From DASYDU01 sp036499445 (GTDB lineage Bacteria; Planctomycetota; Planctomycetia; Pirellulales; Lacipirellulaceae), in NCBI GenBank assembly GCA_036499445.1, contig DASYDU010000339.1, positions 1-24,573 of the forward strand: a stretch of DNA of 24,573 nt, given 5' to 3'. Below the pieces are notes generated by a model. It worked only from the letters and a program-made list of their open reading frames with translations. It ran no database searches and had not been told where the DNA came from. Shown one piece after another: positions 15,817 to 23,814 of the stretch. A program made the position numbers and the translations under genes. Position 1 is the first letter of the stretch, and each line of letters opens with the position of its first letter.

Positions 15817-16784
15817 TTTGGCGTCGGCGCGCGATACTCGTCCCAGCGAATTGAGCGGAACCAGACGATCGTCTTTTCCAAACCTTCGCGAAGCGCCACC
15901 TTGGGCTCCCAGCCGAGCATCTTCTTGGCTAGCGTAATATCGGGCTGGCGACGCGCCGGGTCGTCCTGCGGCAATGGCCGGTGGACGATTTTCGATTTGC
16001 TGCCCGTCTGTGCGATCACCTGCTGAGCGAGCTCCAGAATTGTGAATTCGCCTTGATTGCCTAGGTTCACCGGCCCGACGAAATCATCGGGCCCATTCAT
16101 CATGCGGATCATCCCCTCGACCAGATCGTCGCGGTAACAGAATGACCTAGTCTGGCTGCCGTCGCCAAAGATTGTGATGTCCTCGCCGCAAAGCGCCTGG
16201 CGGATGAAGTTGGATACGACACGCCCATCGAAGGGGTGCATCCGCGGCCCGTAGGTGTTGAAAATTCGCACCAAGCGGATATTCAAGTTGTGCACCCGAT
16301 GGTAGTCCATGAACAGCGTTTCGGCGGCCCGCTTGCCTTCGTCGTAGCAAGCCCGCGGCCCAACCGGATTGACTGCGCCGCGATAGTCTTCCCGTTGCGG
16401 ATGGACTTCCGGATCGCCGTAGACTTCGCTGGTCGACGCCTGCAACACTTTTGCCCGGCAACGTTTGGCGATGCCGAGCGTGTTGATGGCCCCGAGCACC
16501 GAGGTTTTGAGCGTCTTGATCGGGTTGTATTGGTAGTGGCCGGGCGCGGCCGGACAAGCGAGGTTATAGATTTCATCGACCTCGAGCACGATCGGCTCCG
16601 TGACGTCGTGTCGCACGAGCTCAAAGTTAGATCGCTCCAGCAGATGAGCCACGTTGGTCTTTTGGCTGGTAAAAAAATTATCGAGGCAAATCACGTCGTG
16701 CGATTGCTCGACAAGACGTTCGCAGAGGTGTGAGCCCAAAAAGCCGGCCCCACCGGTGACCAAAATGCGTTTGATTTGTGCCAT
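15810..16784 (-). CDS. uxs: UDP-glucuronate decarboxylase (UDP-xylose synthase), extended SDR family
   Basis: This 324-residue NAD-dependent enzyme converts UDP-glucuronate to UDP-xylose. The N-terminal nucleotide motif GGAGFLG (11-17) is followed by the family-typical YNLACPAAPGHYQ (73-85), the serine-bearing QASTSEVYGDP and the catalytic Tyr147-x3-Lys151 in ACYDEGKR. Later blocks (VRIFNTYGPRMHP, GDGSQTRSFCYRDDLV) are also those of UXS rather than of 4,6-dehydratases. The gene follows the nucleotide-sugar dehydrogenase with a 53-bp gap, so the pair could run UDP-glucose to UDP-glucuronate to UDP-xylose for surface polysaccharide. Assignment is strong. Confidence 0.94.
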   Translation of the reverse strand: MAQIKRILVTGGAGFLGSHLCERLVEQSHDVICLDNFFTSQKTNVAHLLERSNFELVRHDVTEPIVLEVDEIYNLACPAAPGHYQYNPIKTLKTSVLGAINTLGIAKRCRAKVLQASTSEVYGDPEVHPQREDYRGAVNPVGPRACYDEGKRAAETLFMDYHRVHNLNIRLVRIFNTYGPRMHPFDGRVVSNFIRQALCGEDITIFGDGSQTRSFCYRDDLVEGMIRMMNGPDDFVGPVNLGNQGEFTILELAQQVIAQTGSKSKIVHRPLPQDDPARRQPDITLAKKMLGWEPKVALREGLEKTIVWFRSIRWDEYRAPTPNY

Positions 16785-16837
16785 GCGTACCAGTAACTCA
16801 GAAAGTGATTCTCGCGGTCCCCCATTTGGACCCTCTA

Positions 16838-18157
16838 TTATGCCTTATAGATTTTCTCTCTGCCAATCTTCACATTTCGTGTTGCATTTCGCGTGTCGAC
16901 GACCAAGCGGGCATGGCGCACGACGAATTCCCAGTCATACGTGGAATGATCGGTCACGATTAACACGCAATCTTGAGAGGAGAGGAATTCGGCTGACAAA
17001 TCGCGGCTGGCGAGCGACGGCACGGCGAAATTCCGCATCTTCGGCAACACCGGAATGTGCGGATCGTTGTACGACAATTCGACGCCGCGGGCTCCTAACA
17101 ATTCCATCAAGCGAAAGGCGGGGCTTTCACGCGGGTCCGCCACGTCGCGCTTGTACGCCACGCCCAGGATGCAGATCTTGCCGCCAGACAAATCCCTCCC
17201 ACACGCTGCCAGCGCCGCAGCAAGTTGCTCGACGACAAACTCAGGCATCGTTGTATTGACTTCGCCGGCTAGCTCAATGAACTCGGCCGCCAAGCCGTGT
17301 TGACGAGCTAGCCAGCTCAGATAGAACGGGTCGACCGGAATGCAGTGGCCGCCAAGCCCCGGGCCGGGATAGAAGAGTTGAAAACCAAACGGTTTCGTGG
17401 CGGCCGCTTCAATTACTTCCCAAACGTCGATTTCCATCGCCGTAAACAGCTTCTTGAGCTCGTTCGCGAGCGCGATGTTCACGGCGCGATACGAGTTTTC
17501 CAGAATCTTCGCCGCCTCGGCGACTTCGCACGATGAGACCGGCACCACCTTCGCCACGGCCGCGCCATATAGGGCGGTAGCCGCGTAGAGGCTCGGTTCG
17601 TCGATGCCGCCCACGAGCTTGGGAGTGTTCGCCACTGAACGATGTGAATTGCCGGGGTCGACGCGCTCGGGACTGTAGGCGAGGAAGAAGTCGCGGCCGA
17701 CGGTGTGTCCTCCCGCCGCCAGGATCGGCAGCACGATCTTGCGGGTCGTGCCTGGGTAGGTCGTGCTTTCCAGTATAACCAGCTGGCCCGCCCGCAGCAC
17801 CGCGGCGATTTGCCGTGCGGTCGCCTCGACGTACTGCAAATCGGGCTCGTGGCGCTCGTCGAGCGGGGTCGGCACGCAGATTAAGATTGCGTCGGGCTCG
17901 CCAAGTCGACGCATGTCGCTCGCGGCAATGAACTTTCCATTGTTAACCGCGTTCGCGACCCATTCGGACGAAATATCGCCGATGTAACTGTGACCTCTTT
18001 GCAATTGATCAATCTTCGCATCGTCGACGTCGAACCCCAACACGTGAAACCCGGCTTCGACAAATACGCGTACCAGCGGCAGACCGACATAGCCGAGCCC
18101 GACCACGCCGACGAGCGCGGCGCGAGACTTGATCCGTTCTTCAAATGGCGAATTCAT
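16838..18157 (-). CDS. UDP-glucose/UDP-N-acetylglucosamine 6-dehydrogenase family protein
   Basis: This 439-residue NAD-dependent enzyme oxidises a sugar-nucleotide C6 hydroxyl to a carboxylate. The Rossmann motif VVGLGYVGLPL lies near the start. The central domain has the catalytic Cys272 in GPGLGGHCIPVDPF, and the C-terminal NAD/UDP domain has GVAYKRDVADPRESPA. The motif ESTTYPGTTRK is the form seen in UDP-N-acetylhexosamine dehydrogenases such as WbpA, whereas UDP-glucose dehydrogenases usually have a shorter STVPxGT-like form. The downstream uxs gene instead predicts UDP-glucuronate as product, so the substrate is unresolved. ATG 18157 is chosen over a TTG five codons upstream; neither has an obvious ribosome-binding site. 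Confidence 0.92.
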   Translation of the reverse strand: MNSPFEERIKSRAALVGVVGLGYVGLPLVRVFVEAGFHVLGFDVDDAKIDQLQRGHSYIGDISSEWVANAVNNGKFIAASDMRRLGEPDAILICVPTPLDERHEPDLQYVEATARQIAAVLRAGQLVILESTTYPGTTRKIVLPILAAGGHTVGRDFFLAYSPERVDPGNSHRSVANTPKLVGGIDEPSLYAATALYGAAVAKVVPVSSCEVAEAAKILENSYRAVNIALANELKKLFTAMEIDVWEVIEAAATKPFGFQLFYPGPGLGGHCIPVDPFYLSWLARQHGLAAEFIELAGEVNTTMPEFVVEQLAAALAACGRDLSGGKICILGVAYKRDVADPRESPAFRLMELLGARGVELSYNDPHIPVLPKMRNFAVPSLASRDLSAEFLSSQDCVLIVTDHSTYDWEFVVRHARLVVDTRNATRNVKIGREKIYKA

Positions 18158-18257
18158 TGGCGACTTTGCCAAGTGAGCGACAGGCCCGGCCCGTTACCGG
18201 CCGGATCGCTTCATTGTAATCAATGCCGTCCCCGGTCACGCGGCAACGATGCGGCAT
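18158..18257 (-). promoter_or_regulatory. dnaE/dehydrogenase gap with GC hairpin and possible -10 box
   Basis: A six-base stem, CCGGCC (18186-18191) and GGCCGG (18199-18204), with a seven-base loop lies between dnaE and the dehydrogenase gene. Upstream of it in the transcription direction is TACAAT (18213-18218 on the complement), five of six to the -10 consensus, without a convincing -35. If TACAAT is used, the hairpin would fall in the leader of the sugar-nucleotide genes; otherwise it may end the dnaE message. Confidence 0.3.
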
Positions 18258-21200
18258 CTAGCTCCTTGCCAGCGCCGGGCGGCGGCCGTTGGTCGGGGTT
18301 GGCGGCGAAGAGCGAGGGGCGCTGCCGACGAGCTTGAAATTGCCTGGCCCGAGCAATTCGTCGGCCCGTCGTCGTAATTCTGGATCGAGCGTCACGCCGC
18401 TCTTGGCACAGTCGAGCATCACGCTGCCACCTTCGGCGAGTTCCAACCGCAACCGAAGCGGCTTAGTCCCAGGATAGCCGCGGACAATTTCGCGAAGCTT
18501 TTCTAGCGCGTCAGCCCCGTGAGCGTCCTCGCGGACTCGAATCATGACGCCGCTCGAAAATCGCGCCGACAATTCCGCCAAAGGAATCAGTTCATTGATG
18601 ATGAGATTCACTTCCTCGGCGCCCGGCCTGCGGTCGACGGAGGCCCGCATTGCCAGAATCGCGTCTGCCTGTACGAACTGACCGAATTCGGCAAATTGTT
18701 CCGGCCAGAGAATGCACCGCACGATGCCTTCAAGATCTTCAAGGTCCCACATCGCGTATTTCGTGTGGGTGCTGCCCTGCCGCGGATTCTTGGTATGCGA
18801 AAACTTGATCGCGGAAAGCATCCCGCCGACGATCAGTTCCGAGCGATGCTCGAGCTTGCCGATTTGCGAGCTGGTATGCGTGCAATATGTGCGGAGGGTC
18901 GTCTCGTGCTCGGCCAGAGGATGACTCGTGAGGTAGAAGCCGAGGACTTCCTTCTCCATCGCGAGCCGTTCCTTCTCCGCAAACTCCGGCAATAGGGGCA
19001 AGTCCATCGCGGTGGTTGTGGCCGATTCTGCGTCGCCGTCCCCGAACAGCCCGCGCTGGCCGCTACGCCTATCGGCCGCGGCGGCGGCTCCGCTTTGCAT
19101 AGCTCGGTCGATCGCCGCCATCAGCTGGGCTCGCTTCGCCTTGAGACAATCGAACGCGCCGGCTTTGGTGAGCGCTTCGATTGTCGCCCGACCGCAGGTC
19201 TGCGAATCAACCCGCTCGCAGAAATCAAACAGGCTCAGAAAGGGGCCGCCGTGCTTGCGCGCGGCAACGATTGCATCGGCCGCGCCGCCGCCACAAGCTT
19301 TGATCGCACTCAGACCAAAGTGAATTCTGCGGCCAGCAACTGCAAAATCGGTGTTCGATGCATTGACGTCCGGCGGCACGACCTCGACGCCCATCCGCCG
19401 ACAATCTTCCAGGTGCTCGACCAGCGAATCCTTACTCTTGAAATTGCGGGCCTGGATGTCGCCCGAGAGGAGCGCGGCCATGAACTCGACTGGAAAGTGT
19501 GCCTTGAAGTAAGCCGTCTGGTAGGCGATCAGCGCGTAGGCCGTGCTATGCGACTTGTTGAAGCCATAGCCGGCAAACTTTTCGATCATGCCGAACAAAT
19601 CCTCGGCTTTGCGCTTTTCAAGACCTTTTTCTCGCGCGCCGTCGATGAATTCTTCGCGGAATTTGGCGATGACTGGCAGCTTCTTCTTGCTGATCGCCTT
19701 GATGCAAGTGTAGGCGTCGGCCAGCGCGATGCCGCCAAGCAAATTCAAAATCCGCATCACCTGCTCTTGATAAACCATCACGCCGTGCGTCTCTTCGAGC
19801 ACGTCGGTCATCACGGGGTGTGGATAGACCGGGTGGCGGCGGCCGTGTTTCACTTCGATGTAATCGTCGACCATTCCCCCTTCGAGCGGTCCGGGGCGGT
19901 AGAGGGCGTTGGTGGCAATGATGTCGCGGAAATGGTCCGGTTTCATTCGCTGCAAGAGATCGCGGATGCCGCCGCTTTCCAGTTGGAAAATGCCCTTCGT
20001 TTCGCCGCGGCAGAGTAGCGCAAAAGTCTCGGCATCGTCGAGTGGAAACCGATAGGGATCGATCCGCTCGCCGCGCGATTGCTGGACCAGTTCGATGCTC
20101 TTGGCCAGGATAGTCAGGTTTCGCAGGCCGAGGAAATCCATCTTCAAGAGGCCGGCCCGTTCCACGTCGGCCATCGCCCACTGCGTAATGACTTCAGTCT
20201 TGCCTTTGACGCGCTGCAGCGGGACGTACTGGTCGACGGGCTTTTCGGCAATGACGACGGCCGCGGCGTGAGTGCCGACGTTGCGGGCGAGGCCCTCGAT
20301 CTTGCGCGCCAGATCGATCAGCTCGCGAATTTCGCCGTTCGATTCGTAGGTTTGCCGCAGCTCGCTGCTCTGCTCCAGCGCTTCGTCCAATGTAATGTTG
20401 AGCTGGTCGGGCACCATCGCCACGATCTGATCTACGCGGAAGATTGGCAGCCCAAGCGTGCGGCCGACGTCGCGAATCGCCGCCCGGGCAGCCAGTGTGC
20501 CAAAAGTGCCGATCTGCGCGACATTCGCCGCGCCGTATTTTTCCTTGACGTACTGAATCACTTCGCCGCGACGATCCTTGCAGAAATCGATATCGATATC
20601 GGGCGCCTCGCGGCGGCTCTCGTCCAAAAACCGCTCGAACAGAAGATCGTATTCCAGCGGACAGATGTGGCTAATCCGCAAGGCGTAACAGACCAACGAG
20701 CCAACGCCCGAGCCGCGGGCCGTGCAAGGAATGCCCTGCTCGGCGGCGTATCGCACGAAGTCCCAGACGATCAAGAAATAATCAGCGAATCCCAATTTGT
20801 CGATGACGTCCAATTCGCGTTCGAGTCGCTTGCGGACATCGTCGGCAATCGCGCCCGATTGCGGGTCGCCATTCTGCCAGCGGCGCGAATCATTGGAGTA
20901 CCGCTCGCGCAAACCCGCCTCGCACAACTCGCGCAGGTAGTCGGCTTGCGTCTTGGCGGGCGGCAGCGCGAAAGACGGAAAATGACGCTTCCCCAGCTCC
21001 AACTGAATGTCGACGGTGTCAGCGATTTGCTGGCTGCGAGCGACCGCGTCCTCCATGCCCGCAAACGTCTCATACATCTCGTGCGGACTGCGAAGATAAA
21101 ACTGGTCGCCTTCCATCCGCATGCGGTTTGTGTCCGTGCGGAATTTGCCCGTGTTAATGCAGAGCAGCACGTCCTGGGCCACTGCGTCCTCGCGGCGGAC

Positions 21201-21845
21201 ATAGTGGGCGTCGCAAGTGGCGACCGTGGGAAGCCCCATCCGCCGCGCCACTTCGACCGACAGTTCCAGAGCCTGCCGCTGGACTTCCAGGCCGTTGTTT
21301 TGAATCTCGATGAAATAGCGGTCGCCGAAAACGCCATGAAACCAGGCTGCAATCTCGCGGCCCTTGGCGATAGCCTCGTCGGCCGTGTTGCCCGCCAGGA
21401 GTGTTCGCGCAAACTCGCCCGACACGCAGCCACTGAGACAGACGAGGCCCTCATTGTGTGCCGCGAGTAGCTCGCGATCGATCCGAGGCTTGTGATAAAA
21501 TCCTTCTAGAAATGCCTTGCTTGAAAGCTGCACCAGGTTTTCGAAACCGGTGCGATTCTTGGCCAGAAGCGTTAGATGGTAGCTGGCGTCGCGGCTAGAT
21601 TCGCCACTCCGCTCGAAGCGGCTGGCCGGCGCAACATAGGCTTCGTAGCCGACGATTGGATTGATCCCGGCCTCGCGGCACGCCTCGTAAAACTCAATCG
21701 CTCCGTAAAGGTTGCCGTGGTCGGTGATCGCCAAGGCGTTCATCCCCAGCTCTTTGGCGCGCCCGATCATGCCGTCGATCGGGCTCGCCCCGTCGAGCAG
21801 GCTGTAGTGGCTGTGGCAATGGAGATGAACAAACGACGTAGTCAC
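18258..21845 (-). CDS. dnaE: DNA polymerase III alpha subunit
   Basis: The 1195-residue replicative polymerase has the standard bacterial DnaE order. The N-terminal PHP domain contains the intact metal motif HLHCHSHYSLLDG and ITDHGNL. The C-family palm has the catalytic pair in APDIDIDF (about residue 415) and the third Asp in LLKMDFLGLRNLT. Next come the fingers, the GYGFNKSHSTAYALIAYQT segment with the thumb/beta-binding region, a helix-hairpin-helix stretch and a C-terminal OB domain (LEDLEGIVRCILWP). The GTG at 21845 is chosen: it follows GGAAGGAG by five bases, and the alternative ATG at 21881 lies inside the predicted -10 box. Length and motifs indicate the essential DnaE1 type rather than DnaE2 or PolC. 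Confidence 0.96.
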   Translation of the reverse strand: MTTSFVHLHCHSHYSLLDGASPIDGMIGRAKELGMNALAITDHGNLYGAIEFYEACREAGINPIVGYEAYVAPASRFERSGESSRDASYHLTLLAKNRTGFENLVQLSSKAFLEGFYHKPRIDRELLAAHNEGLVCLSGCVSGEFARTLLAGNTADEAIAKGREIAAWFHGVFGDRYFIEIQNNGLEVQRQALELSVEVARRMGLPTVATCDAHYVRREDAVAQDVLLCINTGKFRTDTNRMRMEGDQFYLRSPHEMYETFAGMEDAVARSQQIADTVDIQLELGKRHFPSFALPPAKTQADYLRELCEAGLRERYSNDSRRWQNGDPQSGAIADDVRKRLERELDVIDKLGFADYFLIVWDFVRYAAEQGIPCTARGSGVGSLVCYALRISHICPLEYDLLFERFLDESRREAPDIDIDFCKDRRGEVIQYVKEKYGAANVAQIGTFGTLAARAAIRDVGRTLGLPIFRVDQIVAMVPDQLNITLDEALEQSSELRQTYESNGEIRELIDLARKIEGLARNVGTHAAAVVIAEKPVDQYVPLQRVKGKTEVITQWAMADVERAGLLKMDFLGLRNLTILAKSIELVQQSRGERIDPYRFPLDDAETFALLCRGETKGIFQLESGGIRDLLQRMKPDHFRDIIATNALYRPGPLEGGMVDDYIEVKHGRRHPVYPHPVMTDVLEETHGVMVYQEQVMRILNLLGGIALADAYTCIKAISKKKLPVIAKFREEFIDGAREKGLEKRKAEDLFGMIEKFAGYGFNKSHSTAYALIAYQTAYFKAHFPVEFMAALLSGDIQARNFKSKDSLVEHLEDCRRMGVEVVPPDVNASNTDFAVAGRRIHFGLSAIKACGGGAADAIVAARKHGGPFLSLFDFCERVDSQTCGRATIEALTKAGAFDCLKAKRAQLMAAIDRAMQSGAAAAADRRSGQRGLFGDGDAESATTTAMDLPLLPEFAEKERLAMEKEVLGFYLTSHPLAEHETTLRTYCTHTSSQIGKLEHRSELIVGGMLSAIKFSHTKNPRQGSTHTKYAMWDLEDLEGIVRCILWPEQFAEFGQFVQADAILAMRASVDRRPGAEEVNLIINELIPLAELSARFSSGVMIRVREDAHGADALEKLREIVRGYPGTKPLRLRLELAEGGSVMLDCAKSGVTLDPELRRRADELLGPGNFKLVGSAPRSSPPTPTNGRRPALARS

Positions 21846-21850
21846 GGCGG

Positions 21851-21858
21851 CTCCTTCC
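21851..21858 (-). promoter_or_regulatory. Strong ribosome-binding site that sets the dnaE start
   Basis: GGAAGGAG on the minus strand ends five bases before the GTG at 21845. It is one of the best Shine-Dalgarno matches in the window. Choosing it removes 12 residues of unconserved sequence that the upstream ATG would add before the PHP domain. Confidence 0.75.
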
Positions 21859-21879
21859 GAGAAGTGCAAGCTGTCCGCC

Positions 21880-21909
21880 ATTCTACTGCCACGCAAACCA
21901 ACTTGTCAG
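21880..21909 (-). promoter_or_regulatory. Sigma70-type promoter for dnaE
   Basis: On the minus strand a -35 CTGACA (21904-21909) and a -10 TAGAAT (21880-21885), each five of six to consensus, are separated by 18 bp. Transcription would start near 21873, leaving a leader of about 28 nt that contains the ribosome-binding site. The ATG at 21881 overlaps the -10 box, so it would not be in the transcript from this promoter. Confidence 0.55.
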
Positions 21910-22035
21910 GGTGCCGATTCTTCGCGGACATTTCACGGTTTCTTCGGCACAAAGTGGCCGCCTGTCAACCAACGGTCGTCGGCCGCGCGAATCACGGATA
22001 GAATTACGTGCTGAATTTGTCGCCAGGAAAGCCCG

Positions 22036-22611
22036 ATGAAGAACTTTGATGTCCAAGCGTACGGGCCGGTATTCGCACCGCTGTTGACGTGCGATCAGCG
22101 CCGGCCGCTCGACACCGGCACACCAGACGTTGATGCACGACCTGCGCTGGGAAAGTTGACCGTCGATGCCGCATTCGCGAATGCGCAGCTCTCCGACCGC
22201 GACATGGCTGCCTGCTGTATCGCGGGCGTCTGGCTGCTGCATGACTTTCTCGACGAGTCGCACACAATCAGCCAAGGCATCGATACGCCTTCGGGCAGTT
22301 TCTGGCACGCGATCATGCATCGCCGAGAGGGAGATTTCTCGAACGCGAAATACTGGTTTCGCCACGTCGGCACCCATCCAATCTTTGAAAAGCTGACCAT
22401 GCGAGCTGGCGAATTGGCGGCCGAACATGGCGAAACGGTCGCAGGCGAGCGGCTCACGGCCGGCAACCGGTGGGATCCATTCGCGTTTGTCGATCTGTGC
22501 CAAACTGCCGAGCGCGGCCGCGACGCGCTTCGCGACCTGTGCCTCGACATTCAGCAGGTTGAATGGGGGCTGCTCTTCGATCACTGCTATTGGTCCGCCA
22601 TTTCCAGATGA
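22036..22611 (+). CDS. Conserved protein of unknown function
   Basis: A 191-residue soluble protein, mostly helical, with no signal peptide or membrane helix. It has a distinctive central motif, GSFWHAIMHRREGDFSNAKY followed by WFRHVGTHPIFE, rich in His, Trp and Asp. An earlier helix has IAGVWLLHDFLDESH, and near the end there is WDPFAFVDLC and a WGLLFDHCYW tail. I have the impression of similar hypothetical proteins in planctomycetes but no function is known to me. The clustered His/Asp/Glu could bind a metal, which is only a guess. AGGAAAG lies just upstream of the ATG and supports the start. It is divergent from dnaE, and a possible 32-codon ORF overlaps its stop. Confidence 0.82.
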   Translation: MKNFDVQAYGPVFAPLLTCDQRRPLDTGTPDVDARPALGKLTVDAAFANAQLSDRDMAACCIAGVWLLHDFLDESHTISQGIDTPSGSFWHAIMHRREGDFSNAKYWFRHVGTHPIFEKLTMRAGELAAEHGETVAGERLTAGNRWDPFAFVDLCQTAERGRDALRDLCLDIQQVEWGLLFDHCYWSAISR

Positions 22612-22706
22612 TGCCGTTGCCGGAGGATTTCGGCCACTTGCACGTGCCTCCCAAACAAGGAAAATGGGGGGACTGTAACGGCATCATTAAAAAACTCGCA
22701 ATTTGA
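22608..22706 (+). CDS. Possible small ORF of 32 codons overlapping the previous stop (ATGA)
   Basis: An ATG at 22608 overlaps the TGA of the 22036 gene, as in translationally coupled genes. It reads 32 codons with a protein-like composition: MPLPEDFGHLHVPPKQGK, then WGDCNGIIKK. A second ATG follows at once. There is no independent ribosome-binding site. The same DNA forms an inverted repeat, so it could instead be a structured RNA, or a former C-terminus of the upstream gene separated by a frameshift. I do not recognise the sequence, and short open frames arise by chance easily in this composition. Confidence 0.3.
   Translation: MMPLPEDFGHLHVPPKQGKWGDCNGIIKKLAI
22609..22686. repeat. Inverted repeat with 10-bp perfect arms and internal stems
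   Basis: TGATGCCGTT (22609-22618) and AACGGCATCA (22677-22686) are perfectly complementary across 58 nt. Inside, GGAGG (22622-22626) can pair with CCTCC (22647-22651). No T run follows on either strand, so this is not a simple intrinsic terminator. It lies between the unknown gene and tpx. Confidence 0.55.
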
Positions 22707-22762
22707 GCAGGCTGCGCGGCATCTGTTCGCGTCTGCCGCCCGCTCGATAGAAAGGAACAACC

Positions 22763-23281
22763 ATGCCACGCTCCGGAGTCATTACGTTCAAGGGCAATCC
22801 GATGACGCTCGCCGGCAACGAAGTCAAAGCCAGTCAGCCTGCCCCCGATTTCACGGTCCATTATTTCGAAGGCGGGATGAAGACGATCAAGCTCGCCGAT
22901 CTCAAGGGCAAGCCGACGATTCTGAGCGTAGTGCCGTCGCTCGACACCGGCGTCTGCGCGATACAGACCAAGAAGTTCAACGATCAGCTCGCGAAGCTGG
23001 GCGACCGCGTAAACGCCGTCACGGTGAGCATGGACTTGCCGTTTGCGATGAATCGCTTCTGCGGCGCCGAGAGCATTAAGAACATGCGCGTCGGCAGCGA
23101 TTATCAAGATCGCAATTTCGGGAACAGTTACGGCACGCTGATCGAGGAGCTGAAGATCGAATGCCGGGCCGTGTTCGTGCTCGATAAAAACGGCAAAGTC
23201 ACCTACGCCCAATACGTGCCGGAAGTGACAACCGAGCCAAACTACGAGGCAGCCATGAGCGCGCTCGAGTCGCAATTGTAA
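22763..23281 (+). CDS. tpx: Thiol peroxidase (atypical 2-Cys peroxiredoxin, Tpx)
   Basis: This 172-residue cytoplasmic or periplasmic peroxiredoxin reduces hydrogen peroxide and alkyl hydroperoxides using thioredoxin. The peroxidatic Cys65 is in the Tpx-specific PSLDTGVCAIQTKKF, and the resolving Cys100 is in NRFCGAE, 35 residues later. E. coli Tpx has nearly the same spacing. The front part has SQPAPDFTV and the usual thioredoxin-fold start. No signal peptide is visible. AAGGA lies a few bases upstream of the ATG. Its 3' end faces fxsA with only 17 bp between, so the two genes converge. All active-site features are present and the assignment is secure. Confidence 0.96.
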   Translation: MPRSGVITFKGNPMTLAGNEVKASQPAPDFTVHYFEGGMKTIKLADLKGKPTILSVVPSLDTGVCAIQTKKFNDQLAKLGDRVNAVTVSMDLPFAMNRFCGAESIKNMRVGSDYQDRNFGNSYGTLIEELKIECRAVFVLDKNGKVTYAQYVPEVTTEPNYEAAMSALESQL

Positions 23282-23298
23282 TCCGGCGGGATGCCGAT

Positions 23299-23781
23299 TT
23301 ATCTGACGTCTTCGACACGAGTGTTGACGACGTGGGCGTCGATGATCTGATCGTGGTCCGGTGACTGCGAAGTCGCGTTGCCGGCTGCGAAGGCGTCGCG
23401 AATGGTGGCCGTGCGGACTTCGACATGATGCCTTAGCCAGGCTTTCACGCCGCGTTTGACGAGTGCTCGCAGCGGCGGGATCAAAAGGGCGAAGCCGACA
23501 CAATCGGTAAGTATGCCCGGGGCGATCAACAGGGCTGCCGCAATGAGAAACAGCGCGCCGTCGATGAGCGCATCGCCGGGCATGCGGCCGGCCGCCAAAT
23601 CCTCTTGAATGCGGCGAACGACGCGGACACCCTGCCAACGAATCAGCGCAGTACCCAGCGCCGCGTCGACCAAGATCAACAAAATCGGCACCCAGGCGTG
23701 CGTCCACTGGCCGAGCACGACCAACAGCCACAGCTCGACGAGCGGCACAACCGTGAACAGCAGGAACAGGTAGAAACCCAT
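23299..23781 (-). CDS. fxsA: FxsA family membrane protein
   Basis: This 160-residue inner-membrane protein has three or four hydrophobic segments: residues 3-24, 30-44 and about 72-100. It shows the FxsA-type N-terminus, FLLFTVVPLVELWLLV, and the signature GTALIRWQG followed by a basic helix and GRMPGDALIDGALFLIA. In E. coli FxsA affects phage T7 exclusion by the F plasmid; the general role is unknown. The tail after about residue 120 is polar and variable. The ATG at 23781 gives the typical family start. It converges with tpx and lies 33 bp downstream of the DinD-like gene on the same strand. Confidence 0.9.
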   Translation of the reverse strand: MGFYLFLLFTVVPLVELWLLVVLGQWTHAWVPILLILVDAALGTALIRWQGVRVVRRIQEDLAAGRMPGDALIDGALFLIAAALLIAPGILTDCVGFALLIPPLRALVKRGVKAWLRHHVEVRTATIRDAFAAGNATSQSPDHDQIIDAHVVNTRVEDVR

Positions 23782-23814
23782 TGCCGTTCATCGTAGGGCT
23801 GCTTGCCGGCATGG

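Noticed and set aside
20079..21470. Long plus-strand open frame of 463 codons
   Set aside because: It lies antisense to the palm and PHP regions of dnaE and shows no protein family; the other long plus-strand frames within dnaE (18519-18995 and 19095-20018) are rejected for the same reason.
21883..22584. 233-codon minus-strand frame opposite the 22036 gene
   Set aside because: The plus-strand gene has a good ribosome-binding site and structured motifs. The minus-strand frame also covers the dnaE promoter and has no family features.
22609..22686. Intrinsic terminator before tpx
   Set aside because: The outer stem encloses 58 nt and neither strand has a T run after it.
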